Assembly: GCA_902805885.1 (NCBI GenBank)
Contig: CADCUM010000094.1
Coordinates: 1-64,000, forward strand
Direction: 5' to 3'
DNA from: an uncultured Nocardioides sp.
GTDB lineage: Bacteria; Actinomycetota; Actinomycetes; Propionibacteriales; Nocardioidaceae
DNA: 64,000 nucleotides
Shown here piece by piece: positions 51,399-59,813 of this stretch (position 1 is the stretch's first letter; every line of letters begins with the position of its first letter). The position numbers and the translations under genes are program-made. The notes beneath the pieces were generated by a model that made no database searches, was not told the DNA's origin, and saw only the letters and a list, made by a program, of their open reading frames with translations.

Positions 51399-51992
51399 GT
51401 GAGCGTCCGGCCGTCCCGCGGACGCCGGCCCGGCGCACCCGACACCCGCGCCGACGTCCTGGCGGCGGCGCGCGCGTCGTTCGCCGAGAAGGGCTTCCGC
51501 GGCACGACGATCCGCGCCGTCGCCGCGGCGGCCGGTGTCGACCCGGCGCTGGTGCACCACTACTTCCGCACCAAGGACGACCTCTTCGTCGCCGCCCTCG
51601 AGCTGCCGATGGACCCGCGACAGCTCTTCGCTCCGGTCGTCGCGCAGGGGCCCGACGGTGCGGGGGAGCGGCTGCTGCGGACCGCGCTGTCGGTGTGGGA
51701 CGACCCGGCGGTCCAGCCCCAGCTCCTCGCGGTCGCCCGGTCGATCCTCAGCGAGGACGGCGGGCGGCTGCTCAAGGAGGGCTTCCTCCCCGTGGTGATC
51801 GGGCCCGTCCTGGCCGCGCTGACGCGGGACCGGCCCGAGGAGCGCGTCCCGCTGGTGGCCACCCAGGTGATCGGGCTGATCGTCGCGCGGTACGTCATCG
51901 CCGTACCTGCCGTGGCCGAGCTCCCCGCCGAGGACCTCGTGGCCCGGGTGGGGCCGGTGCTCCAGCACTACCTCACCGGCGACCTGCCGTAG
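51399..51992 (+). CDS. TetR/AcrR family transcriptional regulator
   Basis: TRADVLAAARASFAEKGFRGTTIRAVAAAAGVDPALVHHYFRTKDDLFVAALELP. Confidence 0.94.
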   Translation: MSVRPSRGRRPGAPDTRADVLAAARASFAEKGFRGTTIRAVAAAAGVDPALVHHYFRTKDDLFVAALELPMDPRQLFAPVVAQGPDGAGERLLRTALSVWDDPAVQPQLLAVARSILSEDGGRLLKEGFLPVVIGPVLAALTRDRPEERVPLVATQVIGLIVARYVIAVPAVAELPAEDLVARVGPVLQHYLTGDLP

Positions 51993-52018
51993 CCGTCGTA
52001 CTGCTCCGCGCCCGGGGA

Positions 52019-52068
52019 GCGGTGCGTGGCGCAGGTTCTCCGCGCTCAGAACCTGCCTCACTCACCGC
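52019..52068. repeat. REP-like 50-bp palindromic unit, copy 1
   Basis: GCGGTGCGTGGCGCAGGTTCTCCGCGCTCAGAACCTGCCTCACTCACCGC: inner arms GCAGGTTCT/AGAACCTGC, outer GCGGTG/CACCGC. Confidence 0.8.
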
Positions 52069-52090
52069 TTCCCCCGGGCGACGCCGTACG

Positions 52091-52140
52091 GCGGTGCGCG
52101 GTGCAGGTCTCGAGGGCCCGGAACCTGCCTCACTCACCGC
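52091..52140. repeat. REP-like 50-bp palindromic unit, copy 2
   Basis: GCGGTGCGCGGTGCAGGTCTCGAGGGCCCGGAACCTGCCTCACTCACCGC; the last 20 nt are identical to copy 1, same orientation, start-to-start distance 72 bp. Confidence 0.8.
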
Positions 52141-52187
52141 GCCCGCGGGATTGACGTCAGCCCGGATCGAGGAGCACAATTCAACGC

Positions 52188-52898
52188 ATGATGAAAAACG
52201 TGGTGGAGGTCCGGGACCTCCGGGTGGTGCGGGGTGAGCACGAGGTGCTGCCCGGGATCTCCCTCGACATCGAGGCGGGCGTGACCGGCCTGCTCGGGCC
52301 GAGCGGCTGCGGCAAGTCGACGCTGCTGAGGACGCTGGTCGGCGCCCAGCGCGTCCGGGCCGGGACCGTGACGGTGCTGGGGGAGCCGGCCGGCTCGCCG
52401 GGCCTGCGCGACCGGGTCGGCTACGTCACCCAGGCGGCCAGCGTCTACGGCGACCTGACCGTCGCCGAGAACCTCGGGTTCTTCGCGCGGGTGCTCGGGG
52501 TGGCCCCCGGCGCCGTCGACGACGCGATCGACGCGGTGGCGCTCGGCGACCACCGCGACCGGGTGGTGGCGCGGCTGTCCGGTGGGCAGCGCAACCGGGT
52601 CAGCCTCGCGGTGGCACTGCTCGGCACGCCGGACCTGCTCGTCCTCGACGAGCCCACGGTCGGGCTCGACCCGGTGCTGCGGCGCGACCTCTGGGGGCTG
52701 TTCCACCGCCTCGCGGCGGCCGGCTCCGCGGTGCTGGTGTCCAGCCACGTCATGGACGAGGCCGAGCGCTGCGACCGGCTGCTGCTGATGCGCGAGGGGC
52801 GGATCATCGCCGACGGCACGCCGTACGACATCCGCGACCGCACGGGCGCTGCCGACGTGGAGGAGGCGTTCCTGCGCCTCGTGGAGGTGGCGGCATGA
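52188..52898 (+). CDS. ABC transporter ATP-binding protein (DrrA-like)
   Basis: GLLGPSGCGKSTLLRTLVGAQRVRAGTVTVLGEPAGSPGLRDRVGYVTQAASVYGDLTVAENL, RLSGGQRNRVSLAVALLGTPDLLVLDEPTVGLDPVLR. Confidence 0.93.
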   Translation: MMKNVVEVRDLRVVRGEHEVLPGISLDIEAGVTGLLGPSGCGKSTLLRTLVGAQRVRAGTVTVLGEPAGSPGLRDRVGYVTQAASVYGDLTVAENLGFFARVLGVAPGAVDDAIDAVALGDHRDRVVARLSGGQRNRVSLAVALLGTPDLLVLDEPTVGLDPVLRRDLWGLFHRLAAAGSAVLVSSHVMDEAERCDRLLLMREGRIIADGTPYDIRDRTGAADVEEAFLRLVEVAA

Positions 52899-53632
52899 AC
52901 CCGCGCACCACGCTCGCCGTCGCCGGCCGGGTGCTGACGCAGGTGCGCCGCGACCATCGCACGCTGGTGATGCTGCTGGTGGTGCCGTGCGCGCTGATCA
53001 GCCTGCTGTGGTGGATGTTCGAGGACGTCCCGGGCGGCATGTTCGACCGGTTCGGCCCCGGCTTGCTGGCGATGTTCCCGTTCATCGTGATGTTCCTCGT
53101 CACCAGCGTGACCACGCTGCGGGAACGCTCCTCCGGCACCCTCGAGCGCCTGCTGACCATGCCGATGGGCAAGCTCGACCTGCTCCTGGGCTACGCCCTC
53201 GCCTTCGGCCTGCTGGCGGCCGTGCAGTCGGCGCTGGCCGTGGCGGTCAGCGTGGGCCTCCTGGGCCTGGACGTGGAGGGGCCGGTCTGGCTGCTCGGGC
53301 TGGTCGCGGTGGTGGACGCCGTGCTGGGCACCGCGCTCGGCCTGCTCGTCAGCGCGTTCGCGGCCACCGAGTTCCAGGCCGTGCAGTTCATGCCGCTCCT
53401 CGTGCTGCCGCAGGTCCTGCTGTGCGGGCTGTTCGTCCCCCGCGCGGCGCTGCCCGGCGTCCTGGAGACGGTCAGCGACGCGCTGCCGCTGTCGTACGCC
53501 GTCGACGCGATGCAGCACCTCGTCGCGAGCTCGGACACCGCAGCGGTGGGCCGGGACGTGGCCGTCGTGCTGGCGTTCGCCGTGGGTGCGCTGGCCCTGG
53601 GCGCCGGGACGCTGCGGCGCCGTACCGCCTGA
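52895..53632 (+). CDS. ABC transporter permease (DrrB/ABC-2 type)
   Basis: Six-TM ABC-2-type; VTTLRERSSGTLERLLTMPMGKLDLLLGYALAFGLLA, LPQVLLCGLFVPRAALPGVLETVSDALPLSYAVDAMQ. Confidence 0.92.
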   Translation: MNPRTTLAVAGRVLTQVRRDHRTLVMLLVVPCALISLLWWMFEDVPGGMFDRFGPGLLAMFPFIVMFLVTSVTTLRERSSGTLERLLTMPMGKLDLLLGYALAFGLLAAVQSALAVAVSVGLLGLDVEGPVWLLGLVAVVDAVLGTALGLLVSAFAATEFQAVQFMPLLVLPQVLLCGLFVPRAALPGVLETVSDALPLSYAVDAMQHLVASSDTAAVGRDVAVVLAFAVGALALGAGTLRRRTA

Positions 53633-53638
53633 GCGCCG

Positions 53639-54028
53639 TCAGGCGAGCAGGTCGCTGCGCCGGAACAGCCAGCCCGACGCGGCGAACATGCCGGCGTACG
53701 TCGTGCTGATGCCGACCGCGTCCACCAGGGACGCCGCCTCGTCGGCGCGGACGACCTGCACCACGGCGACCAGGCACGCGAGGAGGGTGGTCGCGGCGGC
53801 GGCGGCGAGCGCCCACGCCATCCCGTGCGCGCGGAAGCGGGCGAGCAGCGCCCCGACGACCAGGACGACGGGCACGGCGAGGAACGGCGCGTCGCGATCG
53901 CCGTCCCCGACGATGCCGAGGGCACCCATGCCCAGGAGCAGGAACACGACGGTGAGCAGGGCGAGTGCTGCGCCGAGGGCGTAGCTGCGACGGGCGCGGT
54001 CGGGAGCGGCGGTCGGCACGGTGGTCAT
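53639..54028 (-). CDS. Small four-TM membrane protein of unknown function
   Basis: MTTVPTAAPDRARRSYALGAALALLTVVFLLLGMGALGIVGDGD...; four hydrophobic segments, convergent with the ABC permease gene. Confidence 0.7.
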   Translation of the reverse strand: MTTVPTAAPDRARRSYALGAALALLTVVFLLLGMGALGIVGDGDRDAPFLAVPVVLVVGALLARFRAHGMAWALAAAAATTLLACLVAVVQVVRADEAASLVDAVGISTTYAGMFAASGWLFRRSDLLA

Positions 54029-54111
54029 GGCTGCCACGCTAGGAGCACGCCAGGTCCGGAGGGGTGGAGGACCTGTGAAGGTTCGATGAGGACCGGCGTA
54101 GCCTGTGCGGC

Positions 54112-55047
54112 ATGTCGTTGCTCCGTCAGCCCATCCTCATGCTCTCCCGCAGCGAGCGGGTCAAGCAGCTCGTCTCGACCATGCCCGTCTCCTCCGGGAT
54201 CGTCACGGGCTACGTCCCCGGTGAGACCACCGCGACGGCCGTCGAGGCCGCCCAGGGCCTCGTCGACGACGGCCTGCACGTCACCCTCGACTACCTCGGC
54301 GAGGACACCACCGACGCGGCCCAGGCCGAGGCGACGGTGGCCGCCTACAAGGACCTCCTCGCCGAGCTCGCGTCCCGCAACCTGTCGGGCCGCTCCGAGG
54401 TCTCGGTCAAGCTGAGCGCGATCGGGCAGTTCCTCCCCGACAACGGCCACAAGGTCGCGCTCGAGAACGCCCGTGAGATCTGCCGCGCCGCCCGCAACGC
54501 CGGCACGACGGTCACCCTCGACATGGAGGACCACACCACCACCGACTCGACGCTGACGATCCTGGGGGAGCTGCGCAAGGACTTCCCCGAGACCGGCGCC
54601 GTCCTCCAGGCGATGCTCCACCGCACCGAGGCCGACTGCCGGGCGCTGGCCCACGAGGGCTCGCGGGTGCGGCTGTGCAAGGGCGCCTACATGGAGCCCG
54701 AGGAGGTCGCGTTCCAGGACAGGCTCGACATCGACAAGGCCTACGTCCGCTGCCTCAAGATCCTGCTGGCCGGCCAGGGATACCCGATGATCGCCAGCCA
54801 CGACCCGCGGATGGTGCAGATCGCGTCGTCGCTGGCGAGCCGCTTCGGCCGCCGTCCGGGCACCTACGAGTTCCAGATGCTCTACGGCATCCGCCCCGAC
54901 GAGCAGCGCCGGCTCGCGACGGCCGGCGAGACGGTCCGGGTCTACGTGCCCTACGGCACGGAGTGGTACGGCTACCTCATGCGGCGCCTGGCCGAGAAGC
55001 CCGGCAACCTCGCGTTCTTCCTGCGCTCCCTCGTCTCGAAGAAGTAG
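54112..55047 (+). CDS. Proline dehydrogenase (monofunctional)
   Basis: VTLDYLGEDTTDAAQAEATVAAYKDLL, VTLDMEDHTTTDSTLTIL, RLCKGAYMEPEEVAFQD, YEFQMLYGIRPDEQRRLATAGETVRVYVPYGTEWYGYLMRRLAEKPGN. Confidence 0.95.
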   Translation: MSLLRQPILMLSRSERVKQLVSTMPVSSGIVTGYVPGETTATAVEAAQGLVDDGLHVTLDYLGEDTTDAAQAEATVAAYKDLLAELASRNLSGRSEVSVKLSAIGQFLPDNGHKVALENAREICRAARNAGTTVTLDMEDHTTTDSTLTILGELRKDFPETGAVLQAMLHRTEADCRALAHEGSRVRLCKGAYMEPEEVAFQDRLDIDKAYVRCLKILLAGQGYPMIASHDPRMVQIASSLASRFGRRPGTYEFQMLYGIRPDEQRRLATAGETVRVYVPYGTEWYGYLMRRLAEKPGNLAFFLRSLVSKK

Positions 55048-55053
55048 GTCCTC

Positions 55054-55854
55054 GTGACGACCGCCATCATCGGCGCCGGCGTGATGGGCGAGACCCTGCT
55101 CTCCGGCCTGGTCCGGGCCGGCCGTCGGGTCGACCAGCTGATGGTCGGCGAGAAGCGGCCCGAGCGCGCGAAGGAGCTCGAGGAGCGGTACGGCGTCACG
55201 GTCGTCTCCAACCGCGAGGCCGCCACCAAGGCCGACACGGTCGCCCTGGTGGTCAAGCCGCAGGACATGGCCGACGTGCTCGACGAGATCACCGGGCACC
55301 TGCGTCCCGGCCAGCTCGTCGTGTCGCTCGCCGCGGGCATCACCACCGCCTTCATCGAGTCGCGGGTCCCCGAGGGCGTGGCGGTCGTCCGGGTCATGCC
55401 CAACACGCCGGCCCTCGTCGACGAGGGCATGGCCGCCATCTCGCCGGGCTCCCACTGCGACGAGGCCCACCTCTCCGAGGCCGAGTCGCTGATGGGCTCC
55501 ACCGGCCGGGTGCTGCGGATCCCCGAGAAGCAGATGGACGCGGTCACGGCGATCAGCGGGTCGGGTCCGGCGTACATCTTCTTCGTCGTGGAGTCGATGA
55601 TCGAGGCCGGCGTGCACCTCGGGCTGCCGCGCGCCTCGGCGACCGAGCTCGTCGTCCAGACCCTCGTCGGCTCGGCCAAGATGCTGCGCGAGACCGGCGA
55701 CCACCCCGTGGTCCTCCGCGAGCAGGTGACCTCGCCCGGCGGCACCACCGCCTCGGCGCTGCGCGAGCTCGAGATCCACCGCGTCCGAGCCGCGTTCCTC
55801 GCCGCGATGGAGGCCGCCCGCGACCGCTCGCGCCAGCTGGCCGAGGGTTCCTGA
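55054..55854 (+). CDS. proC: Pyrroline-5-carboxylate reductase
   Basis: TAIIGAGVMGETLLSGLVRAGRR, VVLREQVTSPGGTTASALRELEIHRVRAAFLAAMEAARDRSRQL; ISGSGPAYIFFVVES. Confidence 0.96.
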   Translation: MTTAIIGAGVMGETLLSGLVRAGRRVDQLMVGEKRPERAKELEERYGVTVVSNREAATKADTVALVVKPQDMADVLDEITGHLRPGQLVVSLAAGITTAFIESRVPEGVAVVRVMPNTPALVDEGMAAISPGSHCDEAHLSEAESLMGSTGRVLRIPEKQMDAVTAISGSGPAYIFFVVESMIEAGVHLGLPRASATELVVQTLVGSAKMLRETGDHPVVLREQVTSPGGTTASALRELEIHRVRAAFLAAMEAARDRSRQLAEGS

Positions 55855-55859
55855 ACCCC

Positions 55860-57041
55860 GTGGAGTGCTCCGGGCCGGCCACGGTCGTCTTCGACCCGAC
55901 CCTCACGGAGTACGACTTCGGACCGAGCCACCCGATGTCACCGCTGCGGGTCGACCTCACGATGCGCCTGGCCCAGGAGCTCGGGGTCCTGGAGCGGCTG
56001 CGGGTCGTCCCGGCACCGATGGCCACGCACGAGCAGCTCGCCAGCGTCCACGACGAGGAGCTGATCGCGGCGGTCACCAAGGCGGGTACGACGCCTGGCT
56101 GGACCGACGAGGCCCGCGGGCTCGGCACCGAGGACGACCCGGTGTTCCCGGACATGCACCTCGCGGCCGCCCACGTCGTCGGGGCCAGCGTCGAGGCGTT
56201 CCGGCAGGTGTGGAGCGGGGAGTCGCTGCACGCCGTCAACATCGCGGGCGGGCTCCACCACGCGATGCCGGACCGGGCCAGCGGGTTCTGCATCTACAAC
56301 GACGTCGCCGTCGGCATCCAGCAGCTGCTCGACGCCGGCGCCGAGCGCGTCGCCTACGTCGACGTCGACGTCCACCACGGCGACGGCGTCGAGCGCATCT
56401 TCTACGACGACCCGCGGGTGTTGACGATCTCCCTCCACGAGACCGGGCAGATGCTCTTCCCCGGCACCGGCTTCCCGGGCGACAGCGGGGGCAGCGGGGC
56501 CGAGGGCAGTGCCGTCAACGTCGCGCTGCCGCCCGGCACGGGCGACGGCGGATGGCTCCGCGCGTTCCACGCCGTCGTGCCCCCGCTCGTGCGGGAGTTC
56601 GCTCCAGAGGTCCTGGTGACCCAGCACGGCTGCGACTCCCACATGGACGACCCGCTCGCCCACCTGATGCTGAGCGTCGACGGCCAGCGGGCGGCGTACC
56701 TCGCGCTCCACGAGCTGGCGCACGAGGTCGCCGGCGGACGCTGGGTGGTCACCGGGGGCGGGGGGTACTCGATCGTCGACGTCGTCCCGCGGGCCTGGGC
56801 CCACCTCCTCGCGATCGCCTCCGGCACGCCCCTGGACCCCGCCACGCCGACACCGCTGGCCTGGCGCGAGCATGTCCGCCAGGTCCTCGGCCGGGAGGCG
56901 CCGCACCGGATGACCGACGGCAGGTCACCCGCTCATCGCGACTGGGCGGAGGGGTACGACCCCGAGGCGTGGCTGGACCGCGCCGTCCAGGCGACCAGGA
57001 CCGAGGTCTTCCCCTACCACGGCCTGGACCCCCTCTACTGA
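55860..57041 (+). CDS. Acetoin utilization protein AcuC / histone deacetylase family
   Basis: FGPSHPMSPLRVDLTMRLAQELGVL, AGGLHHAMPDRASGFCIYNDVAVGIQQLLDAGAERVAYVDVDVHHGDGVERIFYDDPRVLTISLHE. GTG start inferred. Confidence 0.93.
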   Translation: MECSGPATVVFDPTLTEYDFGPSHPMSPLRVDLTMRLAQELGVLERLRVVPAPMATHEQLASVHDEELIAAVTKAGTTPGWTDEARGLGTEDDPVFPDMHLAAAHVVGASVEAFRQVWSGESLHAVNIAGGLHHAMPDRASGFCIYNDVAVGIQQLLDAGAERVAYVDVDVHHGDGVERIFYDDPRVLTISLHETGQMLFPGTGFPGDSGGSGAEGSAVNVALPPGTGDGGWLRAFHAVVPPLVREFAPEVLVTQHGCDSHMDDPLAHLMLSVDGQRAAYLALHELAHEVAGGRWVVTGGGGYSIVDVVPRAWAHLLAIASGTPLDPATPTPLAWREHVRQVLGREAPHRMTDGRSPAHRDWAEGYDPEAWLDRAVQATRTEVFPYHGLDPLY

Positions 57042-57192
57042 GGCAGGCCCCGACGCGGCACCACCATCGCCCCGAGGGGTGTCAGGCGTAAAGATTCAAC
57101 CCGACACGCCGCACGTCCCATGAGTTTCTCCTGTTTCCCCTTCCCCACCCGTCACTGTGGCCCTATTCTCGGCGCAGCGGCACGCCCTGTGT

Positions 57193-57212
57193 CGCCGGCG
57201 GGGAAGCCGGCG
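57193..57212 (+). promoter_or_regulatory. 5'-UTR hairpin CGCCGGC-GGGGAA-GCCGGCG upstream of the BldC-like gene
   Basis: Perfect 7-bp GC stem with 6-nt loop, 29-48 nt upstream of the ATG at 57241; possible -10 TATTCT at 57164-57169. Confidence 0.5.
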
Positions 57213-57240
57213 CCGTGCTGACAGAAGGATCGGTGCAACC

Positions 57241-57447
57241 ATGGCTGCGAACCCTCCCGGAGACATGTCCGAGGTCACGTTCCTGACCATCGCTGAGGTC
57301 GCGGCCAAGATGCGCGTCTCCAAGATGACCGTCTACCGGCTCGTCCACAGCGGCGAGCTCCCCGCCCTCCGCGTGGGGCGGTCCTTCCGTGTCACCGAGG
57401 ACGACGTCAACGAGTACCTCCGGAAGAGCTTCTACGACGTCGGCTGA
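57241..57447 (+). CDS. bldC: BldC-type (MerR-like/excisionase-fold) small DNA-binding protein
   Basis: FLTIAEVAAKMRVSKMTVYRLVHSGELPALRVGRSFRVTEDDVNEYLRKSFYDVG, 68 aa. Confidence 0.85.
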   Translation: MAANPPGDMSEVTFLTIAEVAAKMRVSKMTVYRLVHSGELPALRVGRSFRVTEDDVNEYLRKSFYDVG

Positions 57448-57563
57448 GCGCCCCGTCCTTCCCGCGGTCCCACTGACCCGACGCGATTCCGTCCCCCGGA
57501 CCGAGCACAAGTAGGCTGACGGGGTCGTGCCGACGCCTGTCGGCCGAGAGGAAGGGTCTCCAC

Positions 57564-57665
57564 GTGGGTTCTGTCATCAAGAAGCGGCGCAAGCGCATGG
57601 CGAAGAAGAAGCACCGCAAGCTGCTCAAGAAGACGCGCGTCCAGCGCCGCAAGCTCGGGAAGTAA
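57564..57665 (+). CDS. 30S ribosomal protein bS22 / AURKAIP1-COX24 domain mini-protein (33 aa)
   Basis: GTG-initiated [44 protein letters not shown]-like sequence upstream; absent from the supplied ORF track because of its size. Confidence 0.93.
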   Translation: MGSVIKKRRKRMAKKKHRKLLKKTRVQRRKLGK

Positions 57666-57674
57666 CCTCCCGGC

Positions 57675-58664
57675 ATGGGACGGGTCGTGCTGGTCACCGG
57701 GGTCTCCCGGGACATCGGCCGCCGCTTCGCGCGGGCGGCAGCGACCGACCCGTCCATCGACCGGGTGATCGGCGTCGACGTCGTGCCGCCGCACGGTGAC
57801 ATCGGCGACGTCTCCTTCGTCCGCGCCGACATCCGCAACCCCGTCATCGGCAAGGTCCTCGCCAAGGAGGACGTCGACACCGTCGTCCACATGAGCGTGA
57901 TCGCGACGCCGGGCTCGGCGGGTGGACGCGGCACGATGAAGGAGCTCAACGTCATCGGCACCATGCAGCTGCTCGCTGCGTGCCAGAAGTCGCCGACCGT
58001 CGAGCGCCTGGTCGTGAAGTCGACGACCACCGTCTACGGCGCGGGTCCGCGCGACCCCGCGATGTTCACCGAGGACATGGGGCCCAAGCGGCTGCCGTCC
58101 TCGGGATACGCCAAGGACGTCTACGAGGTCGAGGGCTACGTCCGCGGCTTCGCCCGACGCCGCCCCGACGTGGCCGTGACGATGCTGCGCGCGGCCAACG
58201 TCATCGGCCCCCACGTCGTCAGCCCCATCACGGGCTACTTCCGCCTCCCCGTCGTGCCGCGCGTGCTCGGGTACGACCCGCGCCTGCAGTTCCTCCACGA
58301 GGACGACCTGATGGCGGTGCTCAGGCATGCCGCGGTCAGCGGCCCGCCCGGCACCTTCAACGTCGCCGGCGACGGCGTCCTCGTGCTGAGCCAGGCCATC
58401 CGTCGCCTCGGCAAGCCCAGCGTCGCGATGCCCGCCTTGGCGGTCGGCCGGCTCGGAGCCACGCTGCGACAGGCCCGCGTCTCCGACTTCTCGCCGGAGC
58501 AGCTGGGCTTCCTCACCTACGGTCGAGGGGTGGACACCACCCGCATGCGTGCCCAGCTCGGGTTCGAGCCCGCGTACACCACGGCCGAGGCGTTCGAGGA
58601 CTTCTGCCGCGCCCTGGCCCGGTCCGGCGCCGAGCGCGACCTGGTGGAGGCGGGGCATGGCTGA
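57675..58664 (+). CDS. NAD-dependent epimerase/dehydratase (extended SDR)
   Basis: RVVLVTGVSRDIGRRFARAAATDPSIDRVIGVDVVPP, YAKDVYEVEGYVRGFARRRPDVAVTMLRAANVIGP. Confidence 0.9.
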   Translation: MGRVVLVTGVSRDIGRRFARAAATDPSIDRVIGVDVVPPHGDIGDVSFVRADIRNPVIGKVLAKEDVDTVVHMSVIATPGSAGGRGTMKELNVIGTMQLLAACQKSPTVERLVVKSTTTVYGAGPRDPAMFTEDMGPKRLPSSGYAKDVYEVEGYVRGFARRRPDVAVTMLRAANVIGPHVVSPITGYFRLPVVPRVLGYDPRLQFLHEDDLMAVLRHAAVSGPPGTFNVAGDGVLVLSQAIRRLGKPSVAMPALAVGRLGATLRQARVSDFSPEQLGFLTYGRGVDTTRMRAQLGFEPAYTTAEAFEDFCRALARSGAERDLVEAGHG

Positions 58665-59802
58665 CGGCGCCGTCGACGGAGCGACCGTCATCCCGATCGG
58701 CACGGGCGGGCGCCCGGGCCGCGGGACCGGCCGTGCTCGGCCCTCGGCGTCGTCGCGCAACCTCGCGGCGCGGAAGACCGGTGCCGGCAAGCCCGGTCCC
58801 GGCGAGGCCGGCCCGAGCACCGCTGGTCCGAGTGCCGAGGGAGGACAGCCCGCGCCCGCGGCGGCTGCCCGACCCCCGGTGCGCACCGAGGAGCTCGACC
58901 CCGCCACCGGCGTCCCCGTCGGCGAGTGGCTGGTCGCCCTCCAGGCGGCGGCGCTCGAGGTCTTCGGCGCCGACTGGGAGCGTCGGCTCGCCGAGCAGCT
59001 CGCCTTCTGGCGACGGCGGCTGGAGGGCGACTACACGGTCGACGAGTACGGCTTCGACCAGGAGCTCACGGAGCGGTTCTTCATGACCGCGCTGCGACCG
59101 ATCGCGGAGAAGTGGTTCCGGATCGAGGTCCGCGGCATCGACAACATCCCCGCCGACGGCGGAGCCCTGATCGTGTCGAACCACTCCGGCACGGTCCCGA
59201 TCGACAGCGTGATGACGATGCTGACCGTCCACGACCGCACGGGCCGCTTCCTGCGCCCCCTCGGCGCCGACCTGGTCTTCCGGCTCCCCGTCGTCAGCAC
59301 CATGGCGCGGCGCTCCGGCGCGACGCTCGCGTGCACCGAGGACGCCGAGAGGATGCTGAGCGGCGGCGAGCTCGTCGGGGTGTGGCCCGAGGGATTCAAG
59401 GGCATCGGCAAGCCGTTCAGCGAGCGCTACAAGCTGCAGCGGTTCGGACGTGGCGGCTTCGTCTCCGCCGCGCTGCGCACCGGGGTGCCGATCGTGCCGC
59501 TCTCGGTGGTCGGCGCCGAGGAGATCTACCCCCTCGTGGGCAACCTGCCGTCGCTGGCGCGGCTGCTCGGGGTGCCCTACATCCCCATCACGCCGTTCTT
59601 CCCGCTGCTCGGGCCGTTGGGCCTGGTGCCGCTCCCGTCCAAGTGGCTGATGGAGTTCGGCGAGCCGATCCGCACCGACGCCTACGACGCCAGCGAGGCG
59701 GAGGACCCGATGCTGGTCTTCAACGTCACCGACCAGGTGCGCGAGACCATCCAGCAGACGCTGTTCGACCTGCTGCGACGCCGGGAGGGCGTCTTCCGCT
59801 GA
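58657..59802 (+). CDS. Lysophospholipid acyltransferase family protein (PlsC)
   Basis: GGALIVSNHSGTVPIDSVM (NHxxxxD), VGVWPEGFKGIGKPFSERYKLQRFGRGGFVSAALRTGVPIVPLSVVGAEE. Confidence 0.9.
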   Translation: MADGAVDGATVIPIGTGGRPGRGTGRARPSASSRNLAARKTGAGKPGPGEAGPSTAGPSAEGGQPAPAAAARPPVRTEELDPATGVPVGEWLVALQAAALEVFGADWERRLAEQLAFWRRRLEGDYTVDEYGFDQELTERFFMTALRPIAEKWFRIEVRGIDNIPADGGALIVSNHSGTVPIDSVMTMLTVHDRTGRFLRPLGADLVFRLPVVSTMARRSGATLACTEDAERMLSGGELVGVWPEGFKGIGKPFSERYKLQRFGRGGFVSAALRTGVPIVPLSVVGAEEIYPLVGNLPSLARLLGVPYIPITPFFPLLGPLGLVPLPSKWLMEFGEPIRTDAYDASEAEDPMLVFNVTDQVRETIQQTLFDLLRRREGVFR

Positions 59803-59813
59803 CGGGCGGCTGA

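Noticed and set aside
51399-53632. TetR + DrrA/DrrB-like ABC pair as a new resistance system
   Set aside because: Arrangement is a common efflux module; only the intervening palindromic units seem unusual.
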